From an uncultured Bacilli bacterium (GTDB lineage Bacteria; Bacillota_I; Bacilli_A; RF39; UBA660), in NCBI GenBank assembly GCA_947627635.1, contig CANQWT010000006.1:1-34815 (forward strand): a DNA stretch of 34,815 bases, written 5' to 3'. Both the position numbers and the translations under genes were made by a program. This document shows, one piece after another, positions 27,921 to 34,815 of this stretch. Every line of letters starts with the position of its first letter. Positions within the stretch are counted from its first letter, which is position 1. The notes beneath the pieces were generated by a model. The model was not told the origin of the DNA. It saw nothing but the letters and a program-made list of their open reading frames with translations, and made no database searches.

Positions 27921-27964
27921 AAAAGAAAAAGAGATAACTAAATCTAAAATGATAGAGTTATCTC
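27921..27964 (-). terminator. Terminator-like hairpin in the rsmC-like gene leader
   Basis: A perfect 9-bp stem GAGATAACT / AGTTATCTC (27931-27939, 27956-27964) is followed on the minus strand by TTTTTCTTTTT, 7 nt downstream of the predicted start of the promoter at 27978-28006. It can cut a ~50-nt leader RNA or regulate rsmC; it may also terminate the upstream gene. Confidence 0.75.
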
Positions 27965-27977
27965 CTTTCGTACTTGT

Positions 27978-28006
27978 ATAATACAACAAAATTAACTAAT
28001 CGTCAA
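27978..28006 (-). promoter_or_regulatory. Promoter upstream of the rsmC-like gene
   Basis: TTGACG (28001-28006), 17-bp spacer, TATTAT (27978-27983); start near 27971. It is a strong match. Confidence 0.75.
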
Positions 28007-28070
28007 CCAGTTTTTTCAAGAAATCATAAGCATTTGTAAAGACTTTATCATATTAGTTTCTTTCTTTTTT

Positions 28071-29690
28071 CTACTTCTTGAGTTCATAAAGTCTTGTATA
28101 GTTAGAATGACTTTTATAGTATCCTAAGCCATATAATTGATTGTTTTCTAAATAGTAATCATAGATGCCGTTTATTTGTTTTGTCTTTTTTGTTTTTAAA
28201 TCATATATTTTTAGTTGATAGCGTTTGTAAGGGTCTTCGTTGCTATCTTTCAAGTTAATGAAATAAAGTTGATTTTTATCAAGAGTGATTTTTTCATTAG
28301 ATACAAAATGGTTTTTAGAAAGTTTTATCTGAGTTTGTTCTTTTCCTGATTTTGTAAATAGTCCAATTCTTGATAGTTCATATTCTTTATAATATATGGC
28401 ATACTTATCTTTTTCATAAGAAACACTATATATTTTACTAAATTGTTTTTGTAAATGAATTTTTTGAGGTTGATACTCTTTAGTAATGGTCTCATTTAAG
28501 TTAAAGTGAAGAAGAGTTGGAACTCCATCTATATAAGTAGATAAGATTAAGTTGTTTTTTTCTATATTGATTGTTTGAAAAGGCAAATCTTCACTTCTTA
28601 TGTTTTTAATTCGATAGATTTCTTTTTGTTCATGTTTTTCTATATCATATTCCATGATAGAAAGGCGAGCTCGATTATAGTCAATGATTTCATAATAAAC
28701 TTTATCTTGATATAATCCTAAACTATAACTTTGAGGATGAAAGGTATCATAATTTATAGAAGCAATTTTATAAGTTGCATTTTCTAATCTATCATAATAA
28801 AAGTATCTAATTTTTTTATCCTCTACTTCACTCCAAGTTACATAATCATTATTCCCAGATAGTTGAAAGATTTGAAATGGTGTATCTTTTTTATCATCAT
28901 AGACAACATGCATGAAATCAGGTTCTTTGCTGACTGATAATTTGTAGCGATTTTGATTTTCCTTTTTAAATAGAGTGTACCAAGTACTATTAGAATTATC
29001 TTGACCGTTTATCTTTAAAACAAAAGATGGTATTTCATCACTTCCATATACGGCTAAAGCTTTTTTAGTAAAAGGTATTTCTTTACTATTTTGATAACCT
29101 AAATAAATTCCTAAACTTCCAAAAATAATGCAAATAAAGAATGTCACAAGTGCTTCTCCTAAACGTCCTATTTGAACACCTTTCTTTCCACCAGTTTTAA
29201 CATAGTAAAAATCAAAGGCAAAACAAACTCCAAAAAGAAATATTCCAAGAGCAATAAACAAATTACGAGCAAGACTTATTCCATAAAAGTAGAAGAACAA
29301 ACCTGTACTAAAAAAGATAGAAGCAAAATAGAAATATTTCATATTCTTATATTGATAATTTATTTTTCCTTCTGTTGATTGGTGTTTGTAAGCATAGTTG
29401 AACAAGAAAATTCCTAAAAACAAGAAAAGAAAAAAGAAAATAGATGTAAAAAATTCCATATTTGGAAGAAATTCTTCGACTAAAAATATAGATGACAGAG
29501 AAAGAAAAAGGAAAAATATTCCAAGAGCAATGACTTTAGCATTTTTTCTTTGACACTTATCAATTCGAAAATACATTTTTACCAAGTCTTTATCTTCCAT
29601 CATTTCTTGTTTAAAAAATGTATCTTTTATTCTTCTATATTTATGATAAAAAATTACTTCTTCTTTTTTGAATGCTTTTTTCCCTTTCAT
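28071..29690 (-). CDS. Polytopic membrane protein with repeat-type extracytoplasmic domain, unknown
   Basis: 539 residues. A cytoplasmic basic start precedes about five to six membrane segments between residues 50 and 205 (IFFLFLSLSSIFLVEEFL, FFTSIFFFLFLFLGIFLF, FYFASIFFSTGLFFYFYGI and two more). A long C-terminal half (about 225-539) has short repeated beta-like blocks (NDYVTWSEVEDKKIRYFYYD, LGLYQDKVYYEIIDY, KDKYAIYYKEYEL, NQLYGLGYYKSH) suggestive of a beta-propeller-like sensor or scaffold. The spacing is compatible with a DUF5050-like fold, but this is not certain. ATG with AGGAGG; a TATAAT at 29727-29732 may be its -10. It interrupts the usual rplL-ybxB order. Confidence 0.6.
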   Translation of the reverse strand: MKGKKAFKKEEVIFYHKYRRIKDTFFKQEMMEDKDLVKMYFRIDKCQRKNAKVIALGIFFLFLSLSSIFLVEEFLPNMEFFTSIFFFLFLFLGIFLFNYAYKHQSTEGKINYQYKNMKYFYFASIFFSTGLFFYFYGISLARNLFIALGIFLFGVCFAFDFYYVKTGGKKGVQIGRLGEALVTFFICIIFGSLGIYLGYQNSKEIPFTKKALAVYGSDEIPSFVLKINGQDNSNSTWYTLFKKENQNRYKLSVSKEPDFMHVVYDDKKDTPFQIFQLSGNNDYVTWSEVEDKKIRYFYYDRLENATYKIASINYDTFHPQSYSLGLYQDKVYYEIIDYNRARLSIMEYDIEKHEQKEIYRIKNIRSEDLPFQTINIEKNNLILSTYIDGVPTLLHFNLNETITKEYQPQKIHLQKQFSKIYSVSYEKDKYAIYYKEYELSRIGLFTKSGKEQTQIKLSKNHFVSNEKITLDKNQLYFINLKDSNEDPYKRYQLKIYDLKTKKTKQINGIYDYYLENNQLYGLGYYKSHSNYTRLYELKK

Positions 29691-29744
29691 TTAACCTTGC
29701 CTCCTAAAAATTGCTTTCTTGCATTTATTATACAATAAAACAAA

Positions 29745-29787
29745 CATAAAGAAAAAGATATCCACAAATTTCTTCGTGAATATCTTT
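29745..29787 (-). terminator. rplL terminator
   Basis: The stem AAAGATATCCAC (29754-29765) / GTGAATATCTTT (29776-29787) is followed on the minus strand by TTCTTTAT. It lies 13 bp after the rplL stop. Confidence 0.7.
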
Positions 29788-29800
29788 ATTTTTTCCTGTC

Positions 29801-30175
29801 TTATTTAATTTCAACAGTAGCTCCAGCTTCTTCAAGTTGAGCTTTGATTTGATTAGCTTCTTCCATAGAGATATTTTCTTTAATTGGTGTTCCTGCGTTA
29901 TCTACTAAGTCTTTAGATTCTTTTAATCCTAAACCTGTAATTTCACGAACAACTTTGATAACTGCAACTTTAGCAGCTCCTGCATCTGAAATTGATACAG
30001 TTACTGTTGATGGTTCAGCATCAGCTTGAGCTCCACCTGCAACTGGTGCAGCTACTGCAACAGCACTTGGGTCTACTCCAAATTCCTCTTTCATTGCATC
30101 TACTAATTCTTTAATTTCTAAAAGGTTCATCTCTTTTAAAGCACTAATAAAATCTTCTTTATTTAATTTAGCCAT
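29801..30175 (-). CDS. rplL: 50S ribosomal protein L7/L12
   Basis: 124 residues: an N-terminal dimerisation helix (MAKLNKEDFISALKEMNLLE), an Ala/Gly hinge (VAVAAPVAGGAQADAE) and the C-terminal factor-binding domain (KVAVIKVVREITGLGLKESKDLVDNAG). Multiple dimers form the L12 stalk that recruits EF-Tu and EF-G. ATG with GGAGG, 39 bp after rplJ, cotranscribed. Confidence 0.98.
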   Translation of the reverse strand: MAKLNKEDFISALKEMNLLEIKELVDAMKEEFGVDPSAVAVAAPVAGGAQADAEPSTVTVSISDAGAAKVAVIKVVREITGLGLKESKDLVDNAGTPIKENISMEEANQIKAQLEEAGATVEIK

Positions 30176-30214
30176 TTTTAATTCCTCCTTCTTTTTTATT
30201 TTTCAGCTAAATGA

Positions 30215-30712
30215 TTATTCATTTTCCTTTTTTTGTTCAGCATATAAATCTAAACAGATTGATAAATCTCGTACAAGTCCAATCATACCACCTGCTAACA
30301 TAGTAAGTAATCCATCTCTTGATGGGATTGTTGCATACTCTTTTAATTTTGCTGTATCTGCAAGTTCATTATCAACAAGTCCTACTTTTAAGATAAGAGC
30401 TGGATGGTCTTTTGCAAAATCAGATAGTACTTTTATTGGAGCTATTTGGTCTTCACTATAAGCAAAAGCACTTGGTCCTGTTAAGGCATCACCCATATCA
30501 ATTTTTAAATCGTTGAATGCACGAGCCATTAAAGTATTCTTATAAACTTTATAATCAGCACCAGCATTTCTTAAAGCACGTCTTAATTCTTTTGCTTCAC
30601 TATCTGTAATTCCTCGATAGTCAAACAATACAACACTATTGCTTTCTTCAACACGATTTTTAATTTCATCGATGACTTTTTGCTTTGCTTCTAGAATTTT
30701 TGCACTTGCCAC
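30215..30712 (-). CDS. rplJ: 50S ribosomal protein L10
   Basis: 165 residues, GTG start with AAGGAGGTG. Contains SNSVVLFDYRGITDSEAKELRRALRNAGADYKVYKN and the C-terminal helix that binds L12 dimers. It anchors the L12 stalk to 23S rRNA. Length is normal. Preceded by the L10-type leader and a consensus promoter; the L10-L12 complex probably represses its own leader. Confidence 0.97.
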   Translation of the reverse strand: MASAKILEAKQKVIDEIKNRVEESNSVVLFDYRGITDSEAKELRRALRNAGADYKVYKNTLMARAFNDLKIDMGDALTGPSAFAYSEDQIAPIKVLSDFAKDHPALILKVGLVDNELADTAKLKEYATIPSRDGLLTMLAGGMIGLVRDLSICLDLYAEQKKENE

Positions 30713-30852
30713 AATAACACCTCCTTTTTTGTATGAGGTCCATAAAAAAGTTCTTGATATTTTACCAAGAACTTTTCCTAAAACATTTTTATAAAAGTTT
30801 TAAAGTCCTCGGTAGGATTTACTTTTACCTACTGTCTATGGCACTCAAATCA
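30713..30852 (-). promoter_or_regulatory. L10-type ribosomal protein leader with attenuator hairpin
   Basis: The minus-strand leader shows the arrangement expected for the L10 leader: ATAGACAGTAGG pairs with CCTACCGAGG around an A/T loop. It is followed by an 11-bp hairpin AAAAGTTCTTG / CAAGAACTTTT (30744-30776) with a U tract. Such leaders bind the L10(L12)4 complex and shut the operon. A strong match to the known element, made by eye. Confidence 0.8.
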
Positions 30853-30858
30853 ATAGTT

Positions 30859-30887
30859 ATTATATGCATTTTTTAATTATTTGTCAA
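30859..30887 (-). promoter_or_regulatory. Consensus promoter of the rplJ-rplL operon
   Basis: TTGACA (30882-30887), 17-bp spacer, TATAAT (30859-30864): both hexamers perfect. It overlaps the last codons of rplA. Start near 30852. Confidence 0.9.
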
Positions 30888-31575
30888 ATGTATTTACTTG
30901 AATTTTAATACCAGGTCCCATTGTTGATGAGATAGAGATGTTTTTAACATAGTCTCCTTTTACTGTTGTAGGCTTAATTTTTAAGATTTGTGAAACAAAA
31001 GCATTTAAGTTTTCAATTAAGTCTTCTTCAGTAAAGCTTGCTTTTCCAATGATACCATGAACATTACCAAAGCTATCTGTTCTATATTCAACACGTCCTG
31101 CTTTAGCATCTTGAACTGCTTTTGCAACATCAACTGTAACAGTTCCAGTTTTAGGATTTGGCATTAAACCTTTAGGTCCAAGTACACGTCCTAAACGTCC
31201 TAAAAGTGGCATCATATCTGGAGTTGCTATCATTGTATCAAAATCGAACCAGTTTTCTTTTTCGATTTTTTCTAATAAATCAGTATCTCCAACATAATCT
31301 GCTCCTGCTTCTTTTGCAGCTTTTGCTTGGTCACCCTTAGCAATAACTAAGACCCTTACTTCTTTTCCTGTTCCTTTAGGAAGTACAATTGCACCTCTTA
31401 ATTGTTGGTCTGCTTTTTTTGTATCCAAGTTAAGACGCATTGCAACTTCGATGGAAGAGTCAAAAGAAGTAATTGCTGTTTCTTTTACAAGTTTTACTGC
31501 TTCTTCTTTTGTATAAACTTTGTTCTTCTCTACTTTTGAAAAAGCTTCTTGATATTTTTTACTTCTCTTTTTCAT
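30877..31575 (-). CDS. rplA: 50S ribosomal protein L1
   Basis: 232 residues with the L1 core: [34 protein letters not shown] and [32 protein letters not shown]1 forms the mobile stalk at the E site and represses its own mRNA in many bacteria. ATG with GGAGG. Follows rplK, with a ~92-bp gap that carries an L1-binding-like structure. Confidence 0.97.
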   Translation of the reverse strand: MKKRSKKYQEAFSKVEKNKVYTKEEAVKLVKETAITSFDSSIEVAMRLNLDTKKADQQLRGAIVLPKGTGKEVRVLVIAKGDQAKAAKEAGADYVGDTDLLEKIEKENWFDFDTMIATPDMMPLLGRLGRVLGPKGLMPNPKTGTVTVDVAKAVQDAKAGRVEYRTDSFGNVHGIIGKASFTEEDLIENLNAFVSQILKIKPTTVKGDYVKNISISSTMGPGIKIQVNTFDK

Positions 31576-31667
31576 TTTCTTTCCTCCTTATGTGGTCTCG
31601 TCTTGTATTATCTTGTTGATTTGCGGACTATTTATTTTTCCTCCCACATAGGTTTCCCTATATGTAT
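31576..31667 (-). promoter_or_regulatory. Candidate L1-binding mRNA structure before rplA
   Basis: The minus strand reads ATGTGGGAGG ... GACGAGACCACAT, so ATGTGG pairs with CCACAT and the internal GGAGG/GACGAG elements resemble the L1 site of rplK-rplA mRNAs. Right upstream of AAGGAGG for rplA, consistent with translational autoregulation. Confidence 0.55.
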
Positions 31668-32225
31668 TTATTCTTCTTCTTTATTTTCTTCTTGACTTTC
31701 ACTTGCTGGAGCAAGTGCTGCTTCTTTTTCTGCTTCCTTTGCTTCACGAATTTCTTCTAGTTGAGCTTCTTGAGCTTCTTCTTCAAGTTCTTTATCGTTA
31801 ACACCTTCTACAGCAATACCCATGTTTCTTGCAGTTCCTTCTACAACTTTCATTGCTTCTTCAACTGTATAACAGTTCAGGTCAGGAAGTTTGATTTCTG
31901 CGATTTCACGAATTTGATTTTGTTTTAAAGTTGCGACAATTTCATGTGCACCTTTAACAGAACCTTTGTTAATCTTCGCATACTTTTTAAGTAAGAAACT
32001 AACAGGTGGAGTTTTGATTACGAAGTCAAAACTTCTATCCTCATAAATTGAAATTTCAACTGGTAGAACGTCTCCCATTTTATCACGTGTTGCTTCATTA
32101 TACTTGGTACAAAATTCTTGTAAGTTAATTCCTGCAGGTCCAAGCACAGTACCAACTGGTGGTGCTGGGGTTGCTTTTCCAGCTTCGATTTGTAATTTGA
32201 TTTTCTTTACAACTTCTTTTGCCAC
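31668..32225 (-). CDS. rplK: 50S ribosomal protein L11 with acidic C-terminal extension
   Basis: 185 residues from GTG 32223-32225 ([19 protein letters not shown]); AAAGGATG lies before it, so the upstream GTG at 32234 is less likely. The core (1-143) has [17 protein letters not shown] and [10 protein letters not shown] and binds the GTPase-associated centre of 23S rRNA. Residues 144-185 are a Glu/Ala-rich tail not present in standard 141-residue L11. Cotranscribed with rplA. Confidence 0.97.
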   Translation of the reverse strand: MAKEVVKKIKLQIEAGKATPAPPVGTVLGPAGINLQEFCTKYNEATRDKMGDVLPVEISIYEDRSFDFVIKTPPVSFLLKKYAKINKGSVKGAHEIVATLKQNQIREIAEIKLPDLNCYTVEEAMKVVEGTARNMGIAVEGVNDKELEEEAQEAQLEEIREAKEAEKEAALAPASESQEENKEEE

Positions 32226-32332
32226 GAAAAACACATCCTTTCTTTAATTCTTCGCGAGTGGTACGAACAGCCTTTTTGTCCGCCTAAATAGGCATTGCTT
32301 CCCACTAAATCTATATTTAATATAAATATAGC
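32226..32332 (-). promoter_or_regulatory. rplK leader with L1-binding-like structure
   Basis: The minus strand reads AGTGGGAAGCAATGCC ... GTACCACTCGCGAAG: AGTGG pairs with CCACT, and an internal GCC-N6-GGC hairpin sits in the loop. It shares the GTGGGARG ... CCAC scheme with the element before rplA. Confidence 0.45.
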
Positions 32333-32338
32333 CCTTAA

Positions 32339-32367
32339 ATAATAACATAGTTTTAGCTATCTTGCAA
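32339..32367 (-). promoter_or_regulatory. rplK-rplA promoter
   Basis: TTGCAA (32362-32367), 17-bp spacer, TATTAT (32339-32344) with TG upstream (extended -10). Start near 32332. Confidence 0.75.
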
Positions 32368-32392
32368 CTATTTTGTATTGATGTATTTTATT

Positions 32393-32926
32393 TTATGCCT
32401 TCTCAATTTGACTTAGTTCAACTTCAACTGAAGTCTCTTGTCCAAATAAGTCGACGAGCAACATAATCTTTTGATTTGGAAGATCAATGCTGTCAACAGT
32501 TCCAAACATTCCTTGGAATGGTCCAGCAATAATTTTGACTTTTGCTCCTTCTTTTAGGTCTTCATCAACATCCATACGACTAATGCCCATATTTCCAAGA
32601 ACTTTATCAACTTCATATGGCTGTAATGGTGTTGGTTTGGCACCTTTTCCACTTGAACCAATAAACCCTGTAACACCAGGAGTGTTTCTTACAACATACC
32701 ATGCTTCATCTGTCATAACCATTTCGACTAAAATGTATCCTGGAAACATTTTCTTAACCTTTTTCTTAGTTACTCCATCTTTTACTTCGATTTCTTCTTG
32801 TTCAGGAACTACAACACGATGAATATAGTCTTGCATTCCCATTGACTCAGCACGCATTTCAAGTTTTTCTTTAACTTTGTTTTCATGTCCTGAATATGTA
32901 TTTACGACATACCATTGTTTATCCAT
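32393..32926 (-). CDS. nusG: Transcription termination/antitermination factor NusG
   Basis: 177 residues: an NGN domain (1-120) with WYVVNTYSGHENKVKEKL and FPGYILVEMVMTDEAWYVVRNTPGVTGFIGS, then a KOW domain with GAKVKIIAGPFQGMFGTVDSID. Binds the RNA polymerase clamp. ATG with GGAGG, 12 bp after secE in the conserved secE-nusG pair. Confidence 0.97.
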   Translation of the reverse strand: MDKQWYVVNTYSGHENKVKEKLEMRAESMGMQDYIHRVVVPEQEEIEVKDGVTKKKVKKMFPGYILVEMVMTDEAWYVVRNTPGVTGFIGSSGKGAKPTPLQPYEVDKVLGNMGISRMDVDEDLKEGAKVKIIAGPFQGMFGTVDSIDLPNQKIMLLVDLFGQETSVEVELSQIEKA

Positions 32927-32938
32927 TTTTATCCTCCC

Positions 32939-33250
32939 TTATCCTATTAGTGAATGAATGAGTGCGAAAATGACATCGATAATATAGAAAAATACTGCGA
33001 AGAATACTACAAAAACTATTGTTGCAATTGAATATTTAATCATTTCTTTCTTAGTAGGCCAATGTATTCTTTTTGTTTCTTGTTTTACTCCATGAGCAAA
33101 TCCTATAGTCTTATCTTTCACACTTTTCTTTGTCTCTTTTTTAGGTTCTTTTTTCTTGTTTGTTTTGTTAGAGTTCTTTAGTGTCTTTGGTGTCTTTTCA
33201 TTTTTTGTTTTGAGTTCTTTAAAATTTTCATTCTTCTCAACTTGTGCCAT
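32939..33250 (-). CDS. secE: Preprotein translocase subunit SecE with long basic N-terminus
   Basis: 103 residues. The conserved amphipathic/TM part (about 51-103: HGVKQETKRIHWPTKKEMIKYS, then one membrane segment) is the SecE core of the SecYEG channel. The first ~48 residues are a Lys/Glu/Thr-rich extension that typical 60-residue Bacillota SecE lack. ATG with AAGGAAG. First gene of secE-nusG. Confidence 0.9.
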   Translation of the reverse strand: MAQVEKNENFKELKTKNEKTPKTLKNSNKTNKKKEPKKETKKSVKDKTIGFAHGVKQETKRIHWPTKKEMIKYSIATIVFVVFFAVFFYIIDVIFALIHSLIG

Positions 33251-33269
33251 TTTTCATCTTCCTTTTTTT

Positions 33270-33297
33270 CAAAATAAAAACACATCTCGTTTGTGTT
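33270..33297 (-). terminator. Terminator-like hairpin at the secE leader
   Basis: AACACA (33279-33284) / TGTGTT (33292-33297) with a 7-nt loop and TTTATTTT on the minus strand. The predicted start of the secE promoter falls right at this hairpin, so it may end the upstream surface-protein transcript or fold at the secE mRNA 5' end. The stem is short. Confidence 0.5.
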
Positions 33298-33303
33298 GTC
33301 TTT

Positions 33304-33332
33304 AAGATATCAAATATTTAAAGATTTGTCAA
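33304..33332 (-). promoter_or_regulatory. secE-nusG promoter
   Basis: TTGACA (33327-33332), 17-bp spacer, TATCTT (33304-33309) on the minus strand. Start near 33297. Confidence 0.75.
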
Positions 33333-33363
33333 ACAAAATGTGTTAGTTTTATAAGGTTTTAGG

Positions 33364-34815
33364 CTAGTTGTTTGGGGTGAGGACGATACGGAAGGAAATT
33401 CTTACACCTACTGCTCCTGCTTCGCCTGCCCTACCGAATGAGAAAATTCCAGAGGTAGTATCATCATGGTTACCGCCACGTACCAACCATGAAGCTATTG
33501 CATCTACCATCCAAGGAGAATCACCGTACCACCCTGCGACTTCGTTGAGGGCGTGTCCTTTACAAGGTTTTCCATTACATGCCATTGTTGTATCTGTCGC
33601 TGTATATATATCATAATATTTTTCGGAGGGCCACTCTCTTGCATTTTCTGTAAATTCACTTCCATCAGTCAACATTCCCTTATATCCTGAATTTGTTCTT
33701 TGTGTATATCCACTTCTTTTTTCTAATACCCCCATCATATATTCCCAGGTTCCTCCATTGATATCATAAATTCCTGTAATATTTCCTGTGGTTGAAGCTC
33801 CGGCTCCGGCATAGCCTTGTCCTTCTCCTCTATCTACTAAGTCGTCATATGCATAACCTTCTTCTGCTGTACTTGAGGCTGTTCCTTGTCCACTTGAACG
33901 TCCAGTCAACCATCCATTATAATTGTTCATATAAACTTGCTTATTTTCTCCTGTATATAGTGGATTACCATATTTTCCATATTGACTTTGGGTTAAGTAG
34001 GATATCAAAGCCCACTCACTATTCTTTGTGGCATGACTATCATACGTGCTTTGGTCAAAGCCATATATGTTATCAACCTTTGTTATCCCCATAGACACTA
34101 ACTCTAACGTTGATAATCGAATAGCTCTCCATGAGTACACATTAGGCTTAATTATTACTTTGTTAGGATCTTCTGTATCATGCTGTGCTTCCGTTGTTGT
34201 GTTTGCTCCTAAATATCCTGTCTCAAACTTGCCTATCCATATCCCAGGTAACTCTTTATCTCCAAAGGTAAACCCAGGAGGTGTATACCATCCATTTGGT
34301 ACATATCCTGTATATTGGGCACTTCCATCTTCTTTCGTTGAAGTAGAAACAAACTTCACATCGATTTCTCCTGGTAAAGAAACACTTGGATTATCACTTC
34401 TTCCTTCCTCTTTCTTTCCATAATAATGTGTTCCATCTTCACTCTTTATCGTATATGAATATCTCGGTATCCATACCCACATTTGTAGGATATCATCACT
34501 ATCTGCATCAAACTCTTTTCTTCCTGCTTTATACTCTTCTCTTATATTCTCTCTTACTGTTATCGCATTTGCCCATTCTTGTTTATCATAGTTATACCAT
34601 TGATTATCTTTATCTGTGGTGGTTACCCATTTTCCTTTCTCTTCATTATATATGACTGGTATCATGTTATCTGCAAGAACTGGTCCTCCTGTTGGTATCT
34701 GACTTCCATTTAGGGCTATCTTACTTTGATAACTATTCCCTTGTTCACTATTTGGGGTATTTATATCTAACCATAGTCTTAATTCATAGGTTACACTTTC
34801 TCCTGCTTCTAGATA
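33364..34815 (-). CDS. Surface protein with FGE/C-type-lectin-like end, 5' end beyond window
   Basis: The frame is open through the right edge (34815), so the gene start is missing; 483 codons are seen. The first 33 in view, YLEAGESVTYELRLWLDINT and beyond, match the island surface protein, so it shares that N-terminal architecture. A Gly/Pro-rich bridge follows (SQIPTGGPVLADN). The rest is a formylglycine-generating-enzyme/C-type-lectin-like domain: IPRYSYTIKSEDG, WIGKFETGY, NGGTWEYMMGV, SWLVRGGN, FRIVL. Likely cell-surface exposed. The terminal ~180 bp are 50% GC by my count, far above the neighbourhood. Ends TAG at 33364. Confidence 0.75.
   Translation of the reverse strand, partial: YLEAGESVTYELRLWLDINTPNSEQGNSYQSKIALNGSQIPTGGPVLADNMIPVIYNEEKGKWVTTTDKDNQWYNYDKQEWANAITVRENIREEYKAGRKEFDADSDDILQMWVWIPRYSYTIKSEDGTHYYGKKEEGRSDNPSVSLPGEIDVKFVSTSTKEDGSAQYTGYVPNGWYTPPGFTFGDKELPGIWIGKFETGYLGANTTTEAQHDTEDPNKVIIKPNVYSWRAIRLSTLELVSMGITKVDNIYGFDQSTYDSHATKNSEWALISYLTQSQYGKYGNPLYTGENKQVYMNNYNGWLTGRSSGQGTASSTAEEGYAYDDLVDRGEGQGYAGAGASTTGNITGIYDINGGTWEYMMGVLEKRSGYTQRTNSGYKGMLTDGSEFTENAREWPSEKYYDIYTATDTTMACNGKPCKGHALNEVAGWYGDSPWMVDAIASWLVRGGNHDDTTSGIFSFGRAGEAGAVGVRISFRIVLTPNN
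34715..34815. repeat. Dispersed 101-bp repeat, copy 2 (continues past the window)
   Basis: Pairs with 17981-18081, 7 mismatches, no gaps. The similarity reaches the window edge, so the true repeat is longer. Confidence 0.85.

Noticed and set aside
33364-34815. A complete diversity-generating retroelement
   Set aside because: No reverse transcriptase, accessory gene or template repeat is present in the window; only a target-like domain is seen.

Overview
The window looks like chromosome from a low-GC Bacillota, most likely an uncultured gut member of the Bacilli (RF39/Erysipelotrichia-like). The evidence is the AT-rich sequence, strong AGGAGG ribosome binding sites, frequent GTG/TTG starts, standard code with intact TGG tryptophans, and a Bacillus-like secE-nusG-rplKA-rplJL / rsmC(ybxB)-rpoBC / rpsL-rpsG-fusA-tuf order. 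MurD, a TagO/WecA-type transferase and a FemX-like transferase imply a walled cell. No tRNA, rRNA, CRISPR array or insertion sequence was recognised. The species assignment is inference.

Left part (1-11.3 kb). A cold-shock gene (minus strand) is followed by a complete agr-type quorum-sensing locus in convergent layout. agrB and a short agrD (not an obvious long ORF) lie on plus, agrA-agrC on minus, and one bidirectional terminator sits between them. Next come a cell-envelope block, murD-eno and tagO on minus and a FemX-like gene on plus. A DUF2207 gene broken by an in-frame TAA and a small membrane-anchored protein complete this part.

Middle (11.3-19.9 kb). The str operon (tuf, fusA, rpsG, rpsL, read leftwards) is separated from rpoC by about 4 kb of accessory DNA. 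That island holds two hypothetical genes and a TasA/CalY-like surface protein with an 8-C tract in its promoter. It also holds a deoxyribonucleotidase, a 52-residue membrane protein and a compact convergent RNA pair that looks like a new type I toxin-antitoxin system. The pair consists of a 30-residue hydrophobic peptide on minus and a ~120-nt antisense RNA on plus, with overlapping 3' ends and each with its own promoter and terminator.

Right part (19.9-34.8 kb). rpoC, rpoB, the RsmC-like methyltransferase, a large membrane protein of unknown role, rplL, rplJ (with an L10-type leader), rplA, rplK, nusG and secE all lie on minus. Many have readable promoters and structured leaders. The right edge cuts through a second surface protein that shares a ~100-bp module with the island's surface protein and ends in an unusually GC-rich, C-type-lectin/FGE-like domain.

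The translation and transcription genes form the core. The agr locus, the two surface proteins and the toxin-antitoxin pair are the accessory systems.
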